Source: Phormidium tenue FACHB-1052 (GTDB lineage: Bacteria > Cyanobacteriota > Cyanobacteriia > Phormidesmidales > Phormidesmidaceae). From it: a DNA stretch of 64,000 nt. A program made the translations under genes and the position numbers. Shown here piece after piece: positions 37,776-46,609 of the stretch. Position 1 is the stretch's first letter, and each line of letters begins with the position of its first letter. A model generated the notes under the pieces. It ran no database searches. It worked only from the letters and a program-made list of their open reading frames with translations, and was not told the origin of the DNA. The DNA lies in the NCBI RefSeq assembly GCF_014696675.1, contig NZ_JACJQN010000001.1, positions 124,001 to 188,000 on the forward strand. Direction: 5' to 3'.

Positions 37776-38654
37776 ATGTACTTTACCGACTATTTATCAA
37801 ATGATGAAACAATTGAAATTAATCGGCTAATCAACAGACTTCAAGGTGAAGACCTCACGCTTCAAGCACTATGGCACATAATGGATCAAATTTGGGACGA
37901 AATGCAGTGTGACAATAAGGCACCTGATATAGCAAAACTCAAGAGCTATTACCAGCATCCTGTCTGGCTACTCAACGGTCTATTTATAGAAAACCACGAT
38001 GTTTCTCTAAAGTGTAGAGCTGCCATATCAGATTGGATAGTCCAAGAAAAACGCACTAAGATTCTAGATTTTGGTGGTGGCTTTGGTACATTGGCGCGTA
38101 TGATTGCTGAGAAGTCAGCTAATGCTGTTATCGATATTTATGAGCCTTTTCCCGCCCAAGCCGCGCTGAAGTCTTGCCAAGGTTACAGCAATATAGCTTT
38201 CGTCAATCAACTTGAATCAGAATATCAGTGCTTAGTGAGCACTGATATTCTGGAGCATGTTCCTGACCCTCTTTCTCTTTTGGCTAAGATGATTTCTCTA
38301 GTAGAAGTCAACGGTTACTTAATTATTGCCAATCACTTTTACCCCTCGATCAAGTGCCATTTGCCTGAAACTTTTCATCTGCGCTTTAGTTTTAACCACC
38401 TTGCAACCGCGATGGGGCTTAAGATGGTTGATTACTGTCACGGTAGCCACGCCACCATCTACCTGAAAACATCAACTCAGCCTATAGATTGGGTAAAGGT
38501 TCGCCAGATAGAACGGCAATCTAGGCGTTTGTTTATCTTGCGAGAGTTTAATAGATATTATGTTTCAGCTTGGAGAATTGAGACAAAGAAAATAATAGCC
38601 AACTCAATTAAACAAACTCAGCAAATCCTCAATAGCATTCATTTTGCTAATTAA
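37776..38654 (+). CDS. SAM-dependent methyltransferase
   Basis: 292 residues. An N-terminal helical part of about 85 residues precedes the class I core: KILDFGGGFGTLARMIAE (motif I), VIDIYEPFP (acidic motif II) and CLVSTDILEHVPDPLSLL with GYLIIANHFYP. The acceptor is unknown. It is the fifth of eight methyltransferase-type genes in the cluster. Confidence 0.8.
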   Translation: MYFTDYLSNDETIEINRLINRLQGEDLTLQALWHIMDQIWDEMQCDNKAPDIAKLKSYYQHPVWLLNGLFIENHDVSLKCRAAISDWIVQEKRTKILDFGGGFGTLARMIAEKSANAVIDIYEPFPAQAALKSCQGYSNIAFVNQLESEYQCLVSTDILEHVPDPLSLLAKMISLVEVNGYLIIANHFYPSIKCHLPETFHLRFSFNHLATAMGLKMVDYCHGSHATIYLKTSTQPIDWVKVRQIERQSRRLFILREFNRYYVSAWRIETKKIIANSIKQTQQILNSIHFAN

Positions 38655-38677
38655 TTCAAAACAGCAGCCCGTTTAGT

Positions 38678-39910
38678 TTGAAAATTTTACATATCAACCA
38701 GTCAGATATATTAGGTGGAGCTGCTATTGCTGGGTACCAGCTACATGGCGCTCTACTCAATCAGGGCTTAGACTCCAAGCTATTAGTAGGGCAGAAGAAA
38801 ACTGATGACCCTCGGGTTGCCCAAGTACCTCGCCATCAATGGCTTGAAAATCAGCTCCAGCGATTGACTCACAGAGGCGGCTTTAACTATGTTAACCACA
38901 TTAGCAGCTTCGCCATACCCAAACATCCCTTCTTTGCCGCAACAGATATCCTTAACTTCCATAATCTTCACAACAGTTACTTCAGCTATTTAGCTATTCC
39001 ACGCCTTACAGAACACAAACCCGCCGTGTTTACACTTCACGACATGTGGAGCTTTACTGGGCACTGTGCCTATAGCTATGACTGTGCTCGTTGGCAAACG
39101 GGTTGTGGGCATTGCCCCTATCCTGAAACCTACCCTGGCATACGTCGCGATAGCACCCATTTGGTATGGAAGCTAAAAGATTGGATTTACAATCACTCTA
39201 ATCTCACGATAGTTGCCCCCAGCCGCTGGTTAGCCGAACAAGCGAAAGCCAGCGTTTTAGGGCATTTTCAAATAAACCACATACCTAACGGGGTTGACCC
39301 CGATGCCTATCAACCCCTTGAACGCGAGCTTTGCCGCACAGCATTAGGAATACCTGCAAAGAAAAGAGTCATGCTATTTAGCGCCATTAATCTTACAGAT
39401 TCGCGGAAAGGTGGCGATTTGCTGATTAAGGCATTGAACCAATTGCCTGCCACCCTAAAGAAAGACTGCCTCTTGCTAACCCTCGGCCATCCATCTAAGC
39501 AATTAGCTACTTTATTGGACATACCCCTAATGAACTTGGGCTATGTCAGCAGCGATCGCCTCAAGTCCGTAGCATATTCTGCGGCAGATCTCTTTCTTTT
39601 TCCTACCCGTGCCGACAACTTGCCCCTAGTGCTACAAGAGAGTATGGCCTGTGGCACTCCTATGGTTTCTTTTGACATAGGTGGGGTGTCAGACCTAGTG
39701 CGTCCTGGCATTACCGGCTATCTGGCTCAACCTGAAGACATAGACGATTTTTGCAAAGGCATAGTAGAATTGCTAGACGATAATGCAAAGCGCCAAGTCA
39801 TGGGCGAAAATTGCCGCCGCATTGCCCTAAAAGAATACACCCTTGACCTGCAAGCCATCCGTTACTCACGTCTTTACCAAGAAATACTAGATGAAAGCAA
39901 TCCTAACTAG
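38678..39910 (+). CDS. Glycosyltransferase family 4
   Basis: 410 residues, GT-B fold. The N-terminus MKILHINQSDILGGAAIAGY is standard for GT4 and is reached only from a TTG at 38678. The donor domain has RVMLFSAINLTDSRKGGDLL and the E-x7-E-like block NLPLVLQESMACGTPMVSFD. A cysteine-rich insert (CAYSYDCARWQTGCGHCPYP) is found in WcaC/WbaZ-like relatives. Composition is intermediate and a HIP1 site reappears near 39552. Confidence 0.88.
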   Translation: MKILHINQSDILGGAAIAGYQLHGALLNQGLDSKLLVGQKKTDDPRVAQVPRHQWLENQLQRLTHRGGFNYVNHISSFAIPKHPFFAATDILNFHNLHNSYFSYLAIPRLTEHKPAVFTLHDMWSFTGHCAYSYDCARWQTGCGHCPYPETYPGIRRDSTHLVWKLKDWIYNHSNLTIVAPSRWLAEQAKASVLGHFQINHIPNGVDPDAYQPLERELCRTALGIPAKKRVMLFSAINLTDSRKGGDLLIKALNQLPATLKKDCLLLTLGHPSKQLATLLDIPLMNLGYVSSDRLKSVAYSAADLFLFPTRADNLPLVLQESMACGTPMVSFDIGGVSDLVRPGITGYLAQPEDIDDFCKGIVELLDDNAKRQVMGENCRRIALKEYTLDLQAIRYSRLYQEILDESNPN

Positions 39911-39947
39911 TAACGGTCTCTCCCTACACCAAGGATGACCATTCGTT

Positions 39948-40164
39948 TATTCATTCATAAGTAAGACCTAAGTCTTACAGCATTTTACATAAGCATTTCC
40001 CTGGAATACTTATTCCTCTATAAGTAAGCTTTAAGTTTTTCCAGCATGCCGCATAAGCATTTCTCTAGATTGCCTATTCATTCATAAGGAAGGCTTAAGC
40101 CTTCCAGCGTACTCTATAAGTCTTTCCTTAAATTGCTTATACATTCCTAAGCAAGACTCAAACA
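39948..40164 (+). repeat. 63-64-bp tandem repeat, 3.4 copies, each with two hairpins
   Basis: Units begin at 39948, 40011, 40075 and 40138 (last one partial), each opening TAT(T/A)C. Each full unit has a first palindrome (39961-39978 GTAAGAC-CTAA-GTCTTAC; 40088-40105 a perfect 18-base palindrome GGAAGGC-TTAA-GCCTTCC; weaker in unit 2 at 40024-40041). Each also has a second, looser stem ATAAG...CTTAT (39989-39993/40009-40013; 40116-40120/40136-40140). Between units 1 and 3 two base pairs of the first stem change on both sides. The repeats fill most of the 305-base gap between two glycosyltransferase genes; the rest of that gap shows nothing. Confidence 0.8.
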
Positions 40165-40215
40165 ATGGATGATTCAGCTTGAGCACTACGTTTTTTGTAA
40201 TCTACTGCACCGTTA

Positions 40216-41127
40216 ATGCAAACAAGTTACAGCACTCTGACGCTTCAAGATTTACCTCAGCCTCCAGCAGGTAAGGTAGGGTGGCCTTGGACAAAAGCCA
40301 GTAAACCATCTCCAAAGTACATGGCTGATGGTTCAGAGTGGCCGCGCGTTAGTGTCATAACTCCAAGCTATAACCAAGGGCAATTCCTAGAAGAAACGAT
40401 TCGTTCAGTCTTGCTCCAGGGATATCCAAACCTAGAGTACATAGTTATTGATGGCGGCAGCACTGATAATTCAGTTGAGGTGATTAAAAAATACCAATCT
40501 CATATTACTCATTGGGCTAGTAAAAAAGATAATGGACAAGCTCATGCAATCAATAAAGGATTAAAAATTAGTACTGGTTCTATCCTAGGTTGGGTTAATA
40601 GCGATGATTTATATGCAAAAAATACAATTACAAAAATTTCCCAGAAGTTTCATAAAAACCAAGCTGCCATATTAGTTCATGGCAACCGAATTTTGATTAA
40701 TGAGAATAGTGAAGTTATAGGATGGTCGCCTCTTCCACCCTTTAGGTCAGAAACAGGCTTATTCAACGTCTGTTCAGAAACCACTTTCTGGAAGCGAACT
40801 GCTATGACACAGACCGGTTTCCTGAAAGAAGAGCTAAAGTTTGCCATGGATCTGGAGTTCTTTAGTCGGTTGTACCTATGTGGAAGATTCTTGAAACTAG
40901 ACGATTATCTAGGTTATTTTCGCTGCTACAAATTAAACAAGAGCTCGACCATTCCCCATATAGGCCAAGAAGAGGCATTTAGAGAGTGGAAAATTATTTT
41001 TGGGAACGACTATACTACAAAAAAGATTCAATCAAACAAGTTAGCTCTGCTGAAGGCAATGATTGTCAATCCGGGGCTAATAAGCTTACCGTACATATCA
41101 TACAAATTATCAAATCTACTCAACTAA
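40216..41127 (+). CDS. Glycosyltransferase family 2
   Basis: 303 residues, GT-A fold. RVSVITPSYNQGQFLEETIR opens the nucleotide-binding domain, EYIVIDGGSTDNSVEVI follows, and the metal-binding site is SILGWVNSDDLYAK. These are the standard GT2 motifs. A 40-residue N-terminal lead rich in Pro/Lys precedes the domain. Probably adds one sugar of the repeat unit. Confidence 0.88.
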   Translation: MQTSYSTLTLQDLPQPPAGKVGWPWTKASKPSPKYMADGSEWPRVSVITPSYNQGQFLEETIRSVLLQGYPNLEYIVIDGGSTDNSVEVIKKYQSHITHWASKKDNGQAHAINKGLKISTGSILGWVNSDDLYAKNTITKISQKFHKNQAAILVHGNRILINENSEVIGWSPLPPFRSETGLFNVCSETTFWKRTAMTQTGFLKEELKFAMDLEFFSRLYLCGRFLKLDDYLGYFRCYKLNKSSTIPHIGQEEAFREWKIIFGNDYTTKKIQSNKLALLKAMIVNPGLISLPYISYKLSNLLN

Positions 41128-41152
41128 AGTTCAGCTCTTGAATTCTTGAATA

Positions 41153-41695
41153 ATGTCAAAAATTCATTATTTTGGGGGAGAACTTTTACGTTACTGTTCA
41201 AACCACTTTATAAACAAAATCCCATTTCATTCTATTAGGTTATTTTTCTATCGTTATTTTTTAGGTTTTGCAATCGGCAATAACAGCTATATATTCATGG
41301 AAGTTTGCTTTGATTCCAGAAGAAATTTTTCTATGGGAGAGAACTCTGTAATTAATCAAAAGTGTCGTATTGATAATCGGGGAAGAGTTGAAATAGGTAA
41401 AAATGTTTCTATATCCGCTGAGGTTTGTATTATTACAGCAGACCATGATTTACAAAGTGCCAATTTTGCAGGGAGAATTCGTTCTGTTTTAATTGACGAT
41501 TATGTTTTCGTTGGCGCACGTGCGCTGATACTTCCTGGAGTCAGACTTGGCAAAGGATCTGCCGTTGCAGCAGGTGCAGTTGTGACAAAAAACGTTCTTC
41601 CTTACACTATTGTTGCAGGAGTTCCAGCGAAGCCGATAAGTATGAGAGAAAAAAGCCTCAACTATACTATTAATTATAGAAGATTGTTCTCATAG
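41153..41695 (+). CDS. Acyltransferase with left-handed beta-helix (hexapeptide repeats)
   Basis: 180 residues. Hexapeptide repeats run from about 45 to 160 (IGNNSYIFMEVCF; GRVEIGKNVSISAEVCIITAD; VFVGARALILPGVRLGKGSA), ending AAGAVVTKNVLPYTIVAGVPAKPI, the classic WcaF/maltose-acetyltransferase ending. His in TADHDLQS is the likely catalytic residue. Probably O-acetylates the glycan. Confidence 0.86.
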   Translation: MSKIHYFGGELLRYCSNHFINKIPFHSIRLFFYRYFLGFAIGNNSYIFMEVCFDSRRNFSMGENSVINQKCRIDNRGRVEIGKNVSISAEVCIITADHDLQSANFAGRIRSVLIDDYVFVGARALILPGVRLGKGSAVAAGAVVTKNVLPYTIVAGVPAKPISMREKSLNYTINYRRLFS

Positions 41696-41721
41696 CCTGA
41701 GCCAAGTTTGTTTAACCCAAT

Positions 41722-42531
41722 ATGAAAAGAATTAGTTTTCAAGAAGACTGGCCTGATAGCTGGAAGAATAGTTTCTCCTATGATCTATTGGAGATTTATG
41801 AAGACAAGCCCTTTAAAGGCAATGCTGCTTACTTCTATACTTACAGAAATCGCCGCAAGAGTATTTTAGAGATCATTCAAAAGGTAGCTCAGCCAGGAGA
41901 TAAAGTTTTAGATGTTGCAGCAGCACAGGGAAACTTTAGCCTTACATTGGCCGAGCTAGGCTATGAAGTGACATGGAATGACTTGCGGGAAGAACTGGCT
42001 GATTATGTCAAGCAAAAATGGGAGTATGGCAGTATTTCCTATGCACCAGGAAATATATTAGAGCAAAATTTTTACGAATTTTTTGACATTATATTAATCG
42101 CTGAAGTGATTGAGCACACAGCACACCCTGACGAGTTTTTGCGTAACATTGGAAAAATGGTGAAGCCAGGTGGATATATTGTTCTTAGTACTCCTAATGG
42201 TGAATATTTTAGAAATCGTTTGCCTAAATTCTTAGATTGCCCTGATCCATCTCAGTTTGAAGCATTCCAATTTAAGCCTGACGCGGATGGGCATATCTTC
42301 CTATTACATATGGACGAAATTGAATATATATCTAAGCGAGCTTTTCTAAGTGTTCGAGAGATTCAGCTTATAACTAATTCACTTACAAGTGGGAATTTGA
42401 AATTATTTCATATATTAAAATACACACCTGAACCATGGATTAATGCTATTGAACTACTGACTCAGAAGTTACCCTTTTACCTCAAGAGGAAATTGAGCAC
42501 TTGCACGGTCATTTTGCTCACTCGCTCTTAA
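41722..42531 (+). CDS. SAM-dependent methyltransferase
   Basis: 269 residues with motif I KVLDVAAAQGNFSLTLAELG, acidic VTWNDL and IILIAEVIEHTAHPDEFL plus GGYIVLSTPNGEYF, a UbiG/Methyltransf_23-like core. It contains a C-terminal hydrophobic stretch near the end. Acceptor unknown; likely sugar O- or N-methylation within the cluster. Confidence 0.82.
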   Translation: MKRISFQEDWPDSWKNSFSYDLLEIYEDKPFKGNAAYFYTYRNRRKSILEIIQKVAQPGDKVLDVAAAQGNFSLTLAELGYEVTWNDLREELADYVKQKWEYGSISYAPGNILEQNFYEFFDIILIAEVIEHTAHPDEFLRNIGKMVKPGGYIVLSTPNGEYFRNRLPKFLDCPDPSQFEAFQFKPDADGHIFLLHMDEIEYISKRAFLSVREIQLITNSLTSGNLKLFHILKYTPEPWINAIELLTQKLPFYLKRKLSTCTVILLTRS

Positions 42532-42554
42532 CAAGAGCAATATAGCCTAACATT

Positions 42555-43661
42555 ATGCACAAGCCAAAACTGGTGGTTTCAGTTGTTCCAAGACTTTACC
42601 CTTCTGTTGATGGCGTAGGTGATTATGCCATGAATTTAGCGCGTCAACTTCGCCTCGATTTTGGCATTAATACCCACTTTTTAATTTGTGATCCAGCTTG
42701 GCATGGCTCTAATCAATTAGAGGGATTCCAAGTGACTCAAATTAATGCTCGATCAACAAAATCCTTTCTTGCTAAATTAGCTAATATTGAGCCTAATAGG
42801 CCTATTTTACTTCACTATGTTGGCTATGGTTACGCCAAACGCGGTTGTCCGACTTGGCTAGTCAATGGGTTAGAAATTTGGAAGCATCAACGCCAACAGG
42901 CACCGTTGGTGACCATGTTTCACGAGACTTCTGCCTTTGGTCCAATCTGGACAAGTGCTTTCTGGTTTTCCTTGGCACAGAAAGGCTTAGCGAAAAGATT
43001 AGTTAGGTTAAGCGATCGCATTCTCACCAGCAAGCGCTCCTATGCAGAGCTACTTGAGAGCTATGCCCCAGAACGGTTTACGACTATTCCATCACTTCCT
43101 GTCTTCTCAACCATAGGCGAGCTACAAAATCCTTCCAGCTTGTCTAAACGTACCCGCCGCCTCGTCATCTTTGGGGGCCGCAGTCAACGCACTAAAGTCT
43201 ACGAAGATTCCTTAGAACAGTTGAGCCAAATTTGCCGATACCTAAATATCCAGCAGATTTTTGACATCGGCCCCCCTCTCGACTCACTTCCTATCGATAT
43301 AGATACTGTGCCGATTACTGCTACAGGTTGCCTGCCCAGTGAAGAGGTCTCTACTATCCTCTCCGACTCGATCGCAGGTTTTTTCAGCTACCATCCTGCC
43401 TTTCTTGGCAAATCCACGATCTTTGCAGCCTATTGCGCCCATCGAGTCATACCTATTAGTGCCAATATGACCGATCTCCCCGAAGAGGGGCTGCAACCCG
43501 GTAATCATTATGCCCTCCCATCGCAGTACAGCACCGAGAAAAGCGACATGGTATTGATGCAAGCAATCGCAGATAACGCTCATGCTTGGTATCAAACCCA
43601 TAATCTATCGACTCAGGCAAAAGCTTATCATTCTATCCTGTCAAATTTCAAAAGCATATGA
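42555..43661 (+). CDS. Glycosyltransferase, GT4-like
   Basis: 368 residues with GT-B organisation: LVVSVVPRLYPSVDGVGDYA at the start, a middle linker and a C-terminal Rossmann-like domain (RLVIFGGRSQRTKVYEDSL; TATGCLPSEEVSTILSDS). The usual E-x7-E block is replaced by AFLGKSTIFAAYCAHRVIPI, so it is a divergent member. Its stop overlaps the next ATG by four bases (ATGA). Confidence 0.75.
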   Translation: MHKPKLVVSVVPRLYPSVDGVGDYAMNLARQLRLDFGINTHFLICDPAWHGSNQLEGFQVTQINARSTKSFLAKLANIEPNRPILLHYVGYGYAKRGCPTWLVNGLEIWKHQRQQAPLVTMFHETSAFGPIWTSAFWFSLAQKGLAKRLVRLSDRILTSKRSYAELLESYAPERFTTIPSLPVFSTIGELQNPSSLSKRTRRLVIFGGRSQRTKVYEDSLEQLSQICRYLNIQQIFDIGPPLDSLPIDIDTVPITATGCLPSEEVSTILSDSIAGFFSYHPAFLGKSTIFAAYCAHRVIPISANMTDLPEEGLQPGNHYALPSQYSTEKSDMVLMQAIADNAHAWYQTHNLSTQAKAYHSILSNFKSI

Positions 43662-44365
43662 CTATAAACCAATTAGAACCGTCTACTGCAACTCTACTGC
43701 AACATCGACAGCAAGCTGCAGAATTTAGCGCAGGGATCAGCAACGAAACCATTTATAACTGTTTTGAATCCATACTGATCGAAAAATCTGCATCAGGAAC
43801 TGTTGTAGACTGGGGCGCAGGTCAAGGACTGTTGACCCAACGGCTTTTTAAGTTTAATCGGTTTAGCTCAATTACTGCTGCGGATATTCAGTCGCGACCT
43901 CAATCTCTCGACCCTTCAATTTATTGGATAGAGACCGACCTCAACTATCCTCTCGACCTTGAAAACAATAGCTTTGATACTATCGTCTCTGCTGAAGTCA
44001 TTGAGCATCTAGAAAATCCGAGATCAACAGTTCGAGAGTGGTTTCGGCTCCTCAAACCTGGAGGCTTATTGATTTTTAGCACTCTTAATAACGAAAGTTG
44101 GCGATCAATTTTAGCTCTAATTTTGCTAGGGCGTTTTGTTGACTTTGGTAATTCGTCTTATCTCGCCCAGATCACTGCTCTGATGCGGAAAGATATTTCT
44201 CGTATCCTAAGCGAAACAGGTTTTTGCATACCTCAATTTGAATTTACTAATGCTGGGAAAATACCTAAATTTCCTCACCATCACTGGCAAAACATACCCT
44301 TTTTCTTTTTCGGAGGGCTACGCTTTAGCGATAACTTTTTAGCTATAGCCTATAAACCTATTTGA
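43658..44365 (+). CDS. SAM-dependent methyltransferase
   Basis: 235 residues, ATGA-coupled to the preceding glycosyltransferase. Motif I is TVVDWGAGQGLLTQRLF, motif II SSITAADIQSRP, then DTIVSAEVIEHLENPRSTVR and FRLLKPGGLLIFSTLNNESW. It is UbiG-like in layout. The tight coupling suggests it methylates the sugar added by its neighbour; that is inference. Confidence 0.82.
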   Translation: MTINQLEPSTATLLQHRQQAAEFSAGISNETIYNCFESILIEKSASGTVVDWGAGQGLLTQRLFKFNRFSSITAADIQSRPQSLDPSIYWIETDLNYPLDLENNSFDTIVSAEVIEHLENPRSTVREWFRLLKPGGLLIFSTLNNESWRSILALILLGRFVDFGNSSYLAQITALMRKDISRILSETGFCIPQFEFTNAGKIPKFPHHHWQNIPFFFFGGLRFSDNFLAIAYKPI

Positions 44366-44578
44366 GAGCCATGAAATCAGTGCTTTTTTAGGCGAAAAAT
44401 CTTCAAGAAAATTTGGTTTGAGGCATTCTTTCTGAGGATTATCGAGCTTATTCAAAACCTGTTCCCGTGTTTCTGAAGGAACAAGAATACTGACTTTTTG
44501 CAGGTTAGAACCTTTTGGAATATTCCTAACAACGCTAATACTATAGTCTTCTGCACAAAGTTTATCGGTCAAAAACAT
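44339..44578 (-). CDS. Possible small protein or gene remnant on the minus strand
   Basis: A 79-codon open frame against the direction of all neighbours, overlapping the end of the preceding gene by 27 bases. Its translation (VRNIPKGSNLQKVSILVPSE, then a Lys/Pro/Asn-rich end) reads like real protein rather than a shadow frame, and no plus-strand gene fills the 282-base gap 44366-44647. No ribosome site and no family were recognised. It may be a decayed remnant of a glycan gene inserted in reverse. Confidence 0.3.
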   Translation of the reverse strand: MFLTDKLCAEDYSISVVRNIPKGSNLQKVSILVPSETREQVLNKLDNPQKECLKPNFLEDFSPKKALISWLSNRFIGYS

Positions 44579-44647
44579 CTAAGGAAAATGCTACATCAAT
44601 AATGGTGAATATTAAAGTTGTAGCTGCTCAACGAAGCTGATAAACCC

Positions 44648-45781
44648 ATGAAAATTCTTCTCTATTCTTATGTTTTTTATCCATCTATAGGCGGCGTTGA
44701 GACCATCACAGCTACTCTTGCTGAAAACATTCAACGTCTTGGTCATCATTGTATTGTTGTTACTGAGGCAATGCTATATGGCCATCAGGAACTAGAGGTA
44801 GATTATGAAATTTATCGTAAACCCACTTTACGGAAAAGATTATCATTAGCTCACCAGTGCGATCTAGTGCATTCCAATGGGGCAAGCGTTGCGATGTTTC
44901 CATTTGCCCAATTGGCTAATAAACCATTTATTTGGACTCACAATGGTTACCAAGTTGCTTGCGTAGATGGCTTAGGTTGGTTTGATGGTGAACCTGCTCC
45001 TATGACCCCTAGGGAATCTTTACTATTTCATTTGAAGAAAAGAGGACTCATTCATTTTTGTAAAGAAGCCATTAAACTTTCTATTCGTCGATATGTGGCT
45101 GACCAGGTAGACCTCAATATTGCAGCAACTCATTGGGTTGCAAAGCGCCAACCTCTGAAGAATCAAGTGGTGGCATATACTCCTTATCCATTGGCAAAAC
45201 TTAGAGCAGCTAGACAAGATATATCTAAAAAATATGACTTTATATATGTGGGGAGATTAGTAAGCGAAAAAGGAGTAGATACTCTTTTGCAGGCCTTTCA
45301 AAGGCTTATGATGGAACCTGAGTATCGCCACACGACTTTAGCTGTTATAGGAGAAGGAGAACGAAAACAAGAATTAGAGACTATAGCAGATCGATTAAAA
45401 CTGCAAGACAAGGTGTTTTTTCTCGGAGCAAAACGTGGGCAAGACCTAATTCGAGTTATTGAACAAGCGACGATTGGTATTGTTCCTTCAATTTGGGAAG
45501 AACCGATGGGTGGTGTTTCCCTTGAACTGATGGCTGCTGGTAAGGTTGTTATTACCTCTTCTCGCGGTGGACATTCAGAATGTGTAGGGGATGCCGGTCT
45601 TAAATTTGAAAATGGGAATTATAATCAGCTCTGCAATTCTATGAAAATACTAGTTTCCGACCATGATTGTTTCATAGAGCTATGCAATAACATTCGCAAT
45701 CAAATAAGTATGTTTGATGAATTTGAGCTCACTCAACGTTATGCTGAAATCTATAAACAGTGTATTGAGTCTCATACATAA
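44648..45781 (+). CDS. Glycosyltransferase family 4
   Basis: 377 residues. The acceptor domain opens MKILLYSYVFYPSIGGVETI. The donor domain has DFIYVGRLVSEKGVDTLLQA and the E-x7-E block EEPMGGVSLELMAAGKVVIT. Full-length and intact. AT-rich, like the rest of the island. Confidence 0.9.
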   Translation: MKILLYSYVFYPSIGGVETITATLAENIQRLGHHCIVVTEAMLYGHQELEVDYEIYRKPTLRKRLSLAHQCDLVHSNGASVAMFPFAQLANKPFIWTHNGYQVACVDGLGWFDGEPAPMTPRESLLFHLKKRGLIHFCKEAIKLSIRRYVADQVDLNIAATHWVAKRQPLKNQVVAYTPYPLAKLRAARQDISKKYDFIYVGRLVSEKGVDTLLQAFQRLMMEPEYRHTTLAVIGEGERKQELETIADRLKLQDKVFFLGAKRGQDLIRVIEQATIGIVPSIWEEPMGGVSLELMAAGKVVITSSRGGHSECVGDAGLKFENGNYNQLCNSMKILVSDHDCFIELCNNIRNQISMFDEFELTQRYAEIYKQCIESHT

Positions 45782-45878
45782 TGCTTTAGTTGCTATTGCC
45801 CATGAGAATGCGTTAAAAATCGAGACTCAGGGCAAGCAGGGCAAGTTGCCAAGTATCTTTAGTTTTAGAGAGGCTCTT

Positions 45879-46550
45879 ATGACCAGTAAAGTTTCCCACT
45901 CATATGACCAACAGTATTATGATTCACACTATGGCTTTCTTCTTGATGAAGAGTACTACGAGCTTTTGTCACTCTACTGGAAATACACTCTATTTGAGAA
46001 AACGGGCTTAAATCCTGAGGCAACTATCCTAGATTATGGATGTGGCTTGGGGCAAGTCTCTGGCGCACTGGATAATTCGGTCGCTTTTGACCCCTCCGAT
46101 TTTGCTAAGCAGTTCCTTGCGAAAAAAGAGCGCAGATCCGTGAAAGATCAGGATTCCATACCCTCTGGATATTTTGACTATATTCTTTCTTCTCACTCCC
46201 TTGAGCATTCTTCTAAACCTTCTGAGGATCTAAAATGTTTCCGTTCTTATGTTAAGGATAATGGGAAATTAGTTCTTTTACTGCCTATTGAAACTGGTTT
46301 AGAGCCTTGCTTAGAGCCAAATAATGATCAGCACTTTCAGTGCTGGACATTTCAAACTATCACGAATTTACTTTGGCACTGTGGGTGGAAGCCTATTTTT
46401 CAAAGCCACATTTACAACCCTTTTTTGCTTAAGACTTTAGGTTGTCGTTTAAATCTCGACCAAACTACAGCAGTGTATCTATCTGCAATGCTAGGAAGAT
46501 TAGTCCGATCATATCCATCTCAAATGACGATTGCTCAAAGGATTGATTAG
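45879..46550 (+). CDS. SAM-dependent methyltransferase
   Basis: About 223 residues. The frame is open back to 45714 inside the previous gene, but the ATG at 45879 (MTSKVSHSYDQQYYDSHYGF) has a GAGAGG ribosome site just before it and gives the usual N-terminus. Motif I is TILDYGCGLGQVSGAL and the later motif is YILSSHSLEHSSKPSEDL. Short, single-domain; acceptor unknown. Confidence 0.8.
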   Translation: MTSKVSHSYDQQYYDSHYGFLLDEEYYELLSLYWKYTLFEKTGLNPEATILDYGCGLGQVSGALDNSVAFDPSDFAKQFLAKKERRSVKDQDSIPSGYFDYILSSHSLEHSSKPSEDLKCFRSYVKDNGKLVLLLPIETGLEPCLEPNNDQHFQCWTFQTITNLLWHCGWKPIFQSHIYNPFLLKTLGCRLNLDQTTAVYLSAMLGRLVRSYPSQMTIAQRID

Positions 46551-46609
46551 CAGTTGCTTATGAATGCCTCAAATCGGTTTAATTCTATTTCCTCTATAGA
46601 AAAGCTGAT

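Noticed and set aside
39948-40164. CRISPR array
   Set aside because: The units are contiguous with no unique spacers, units are degenerate along their whole length and no cas gene is nearby.
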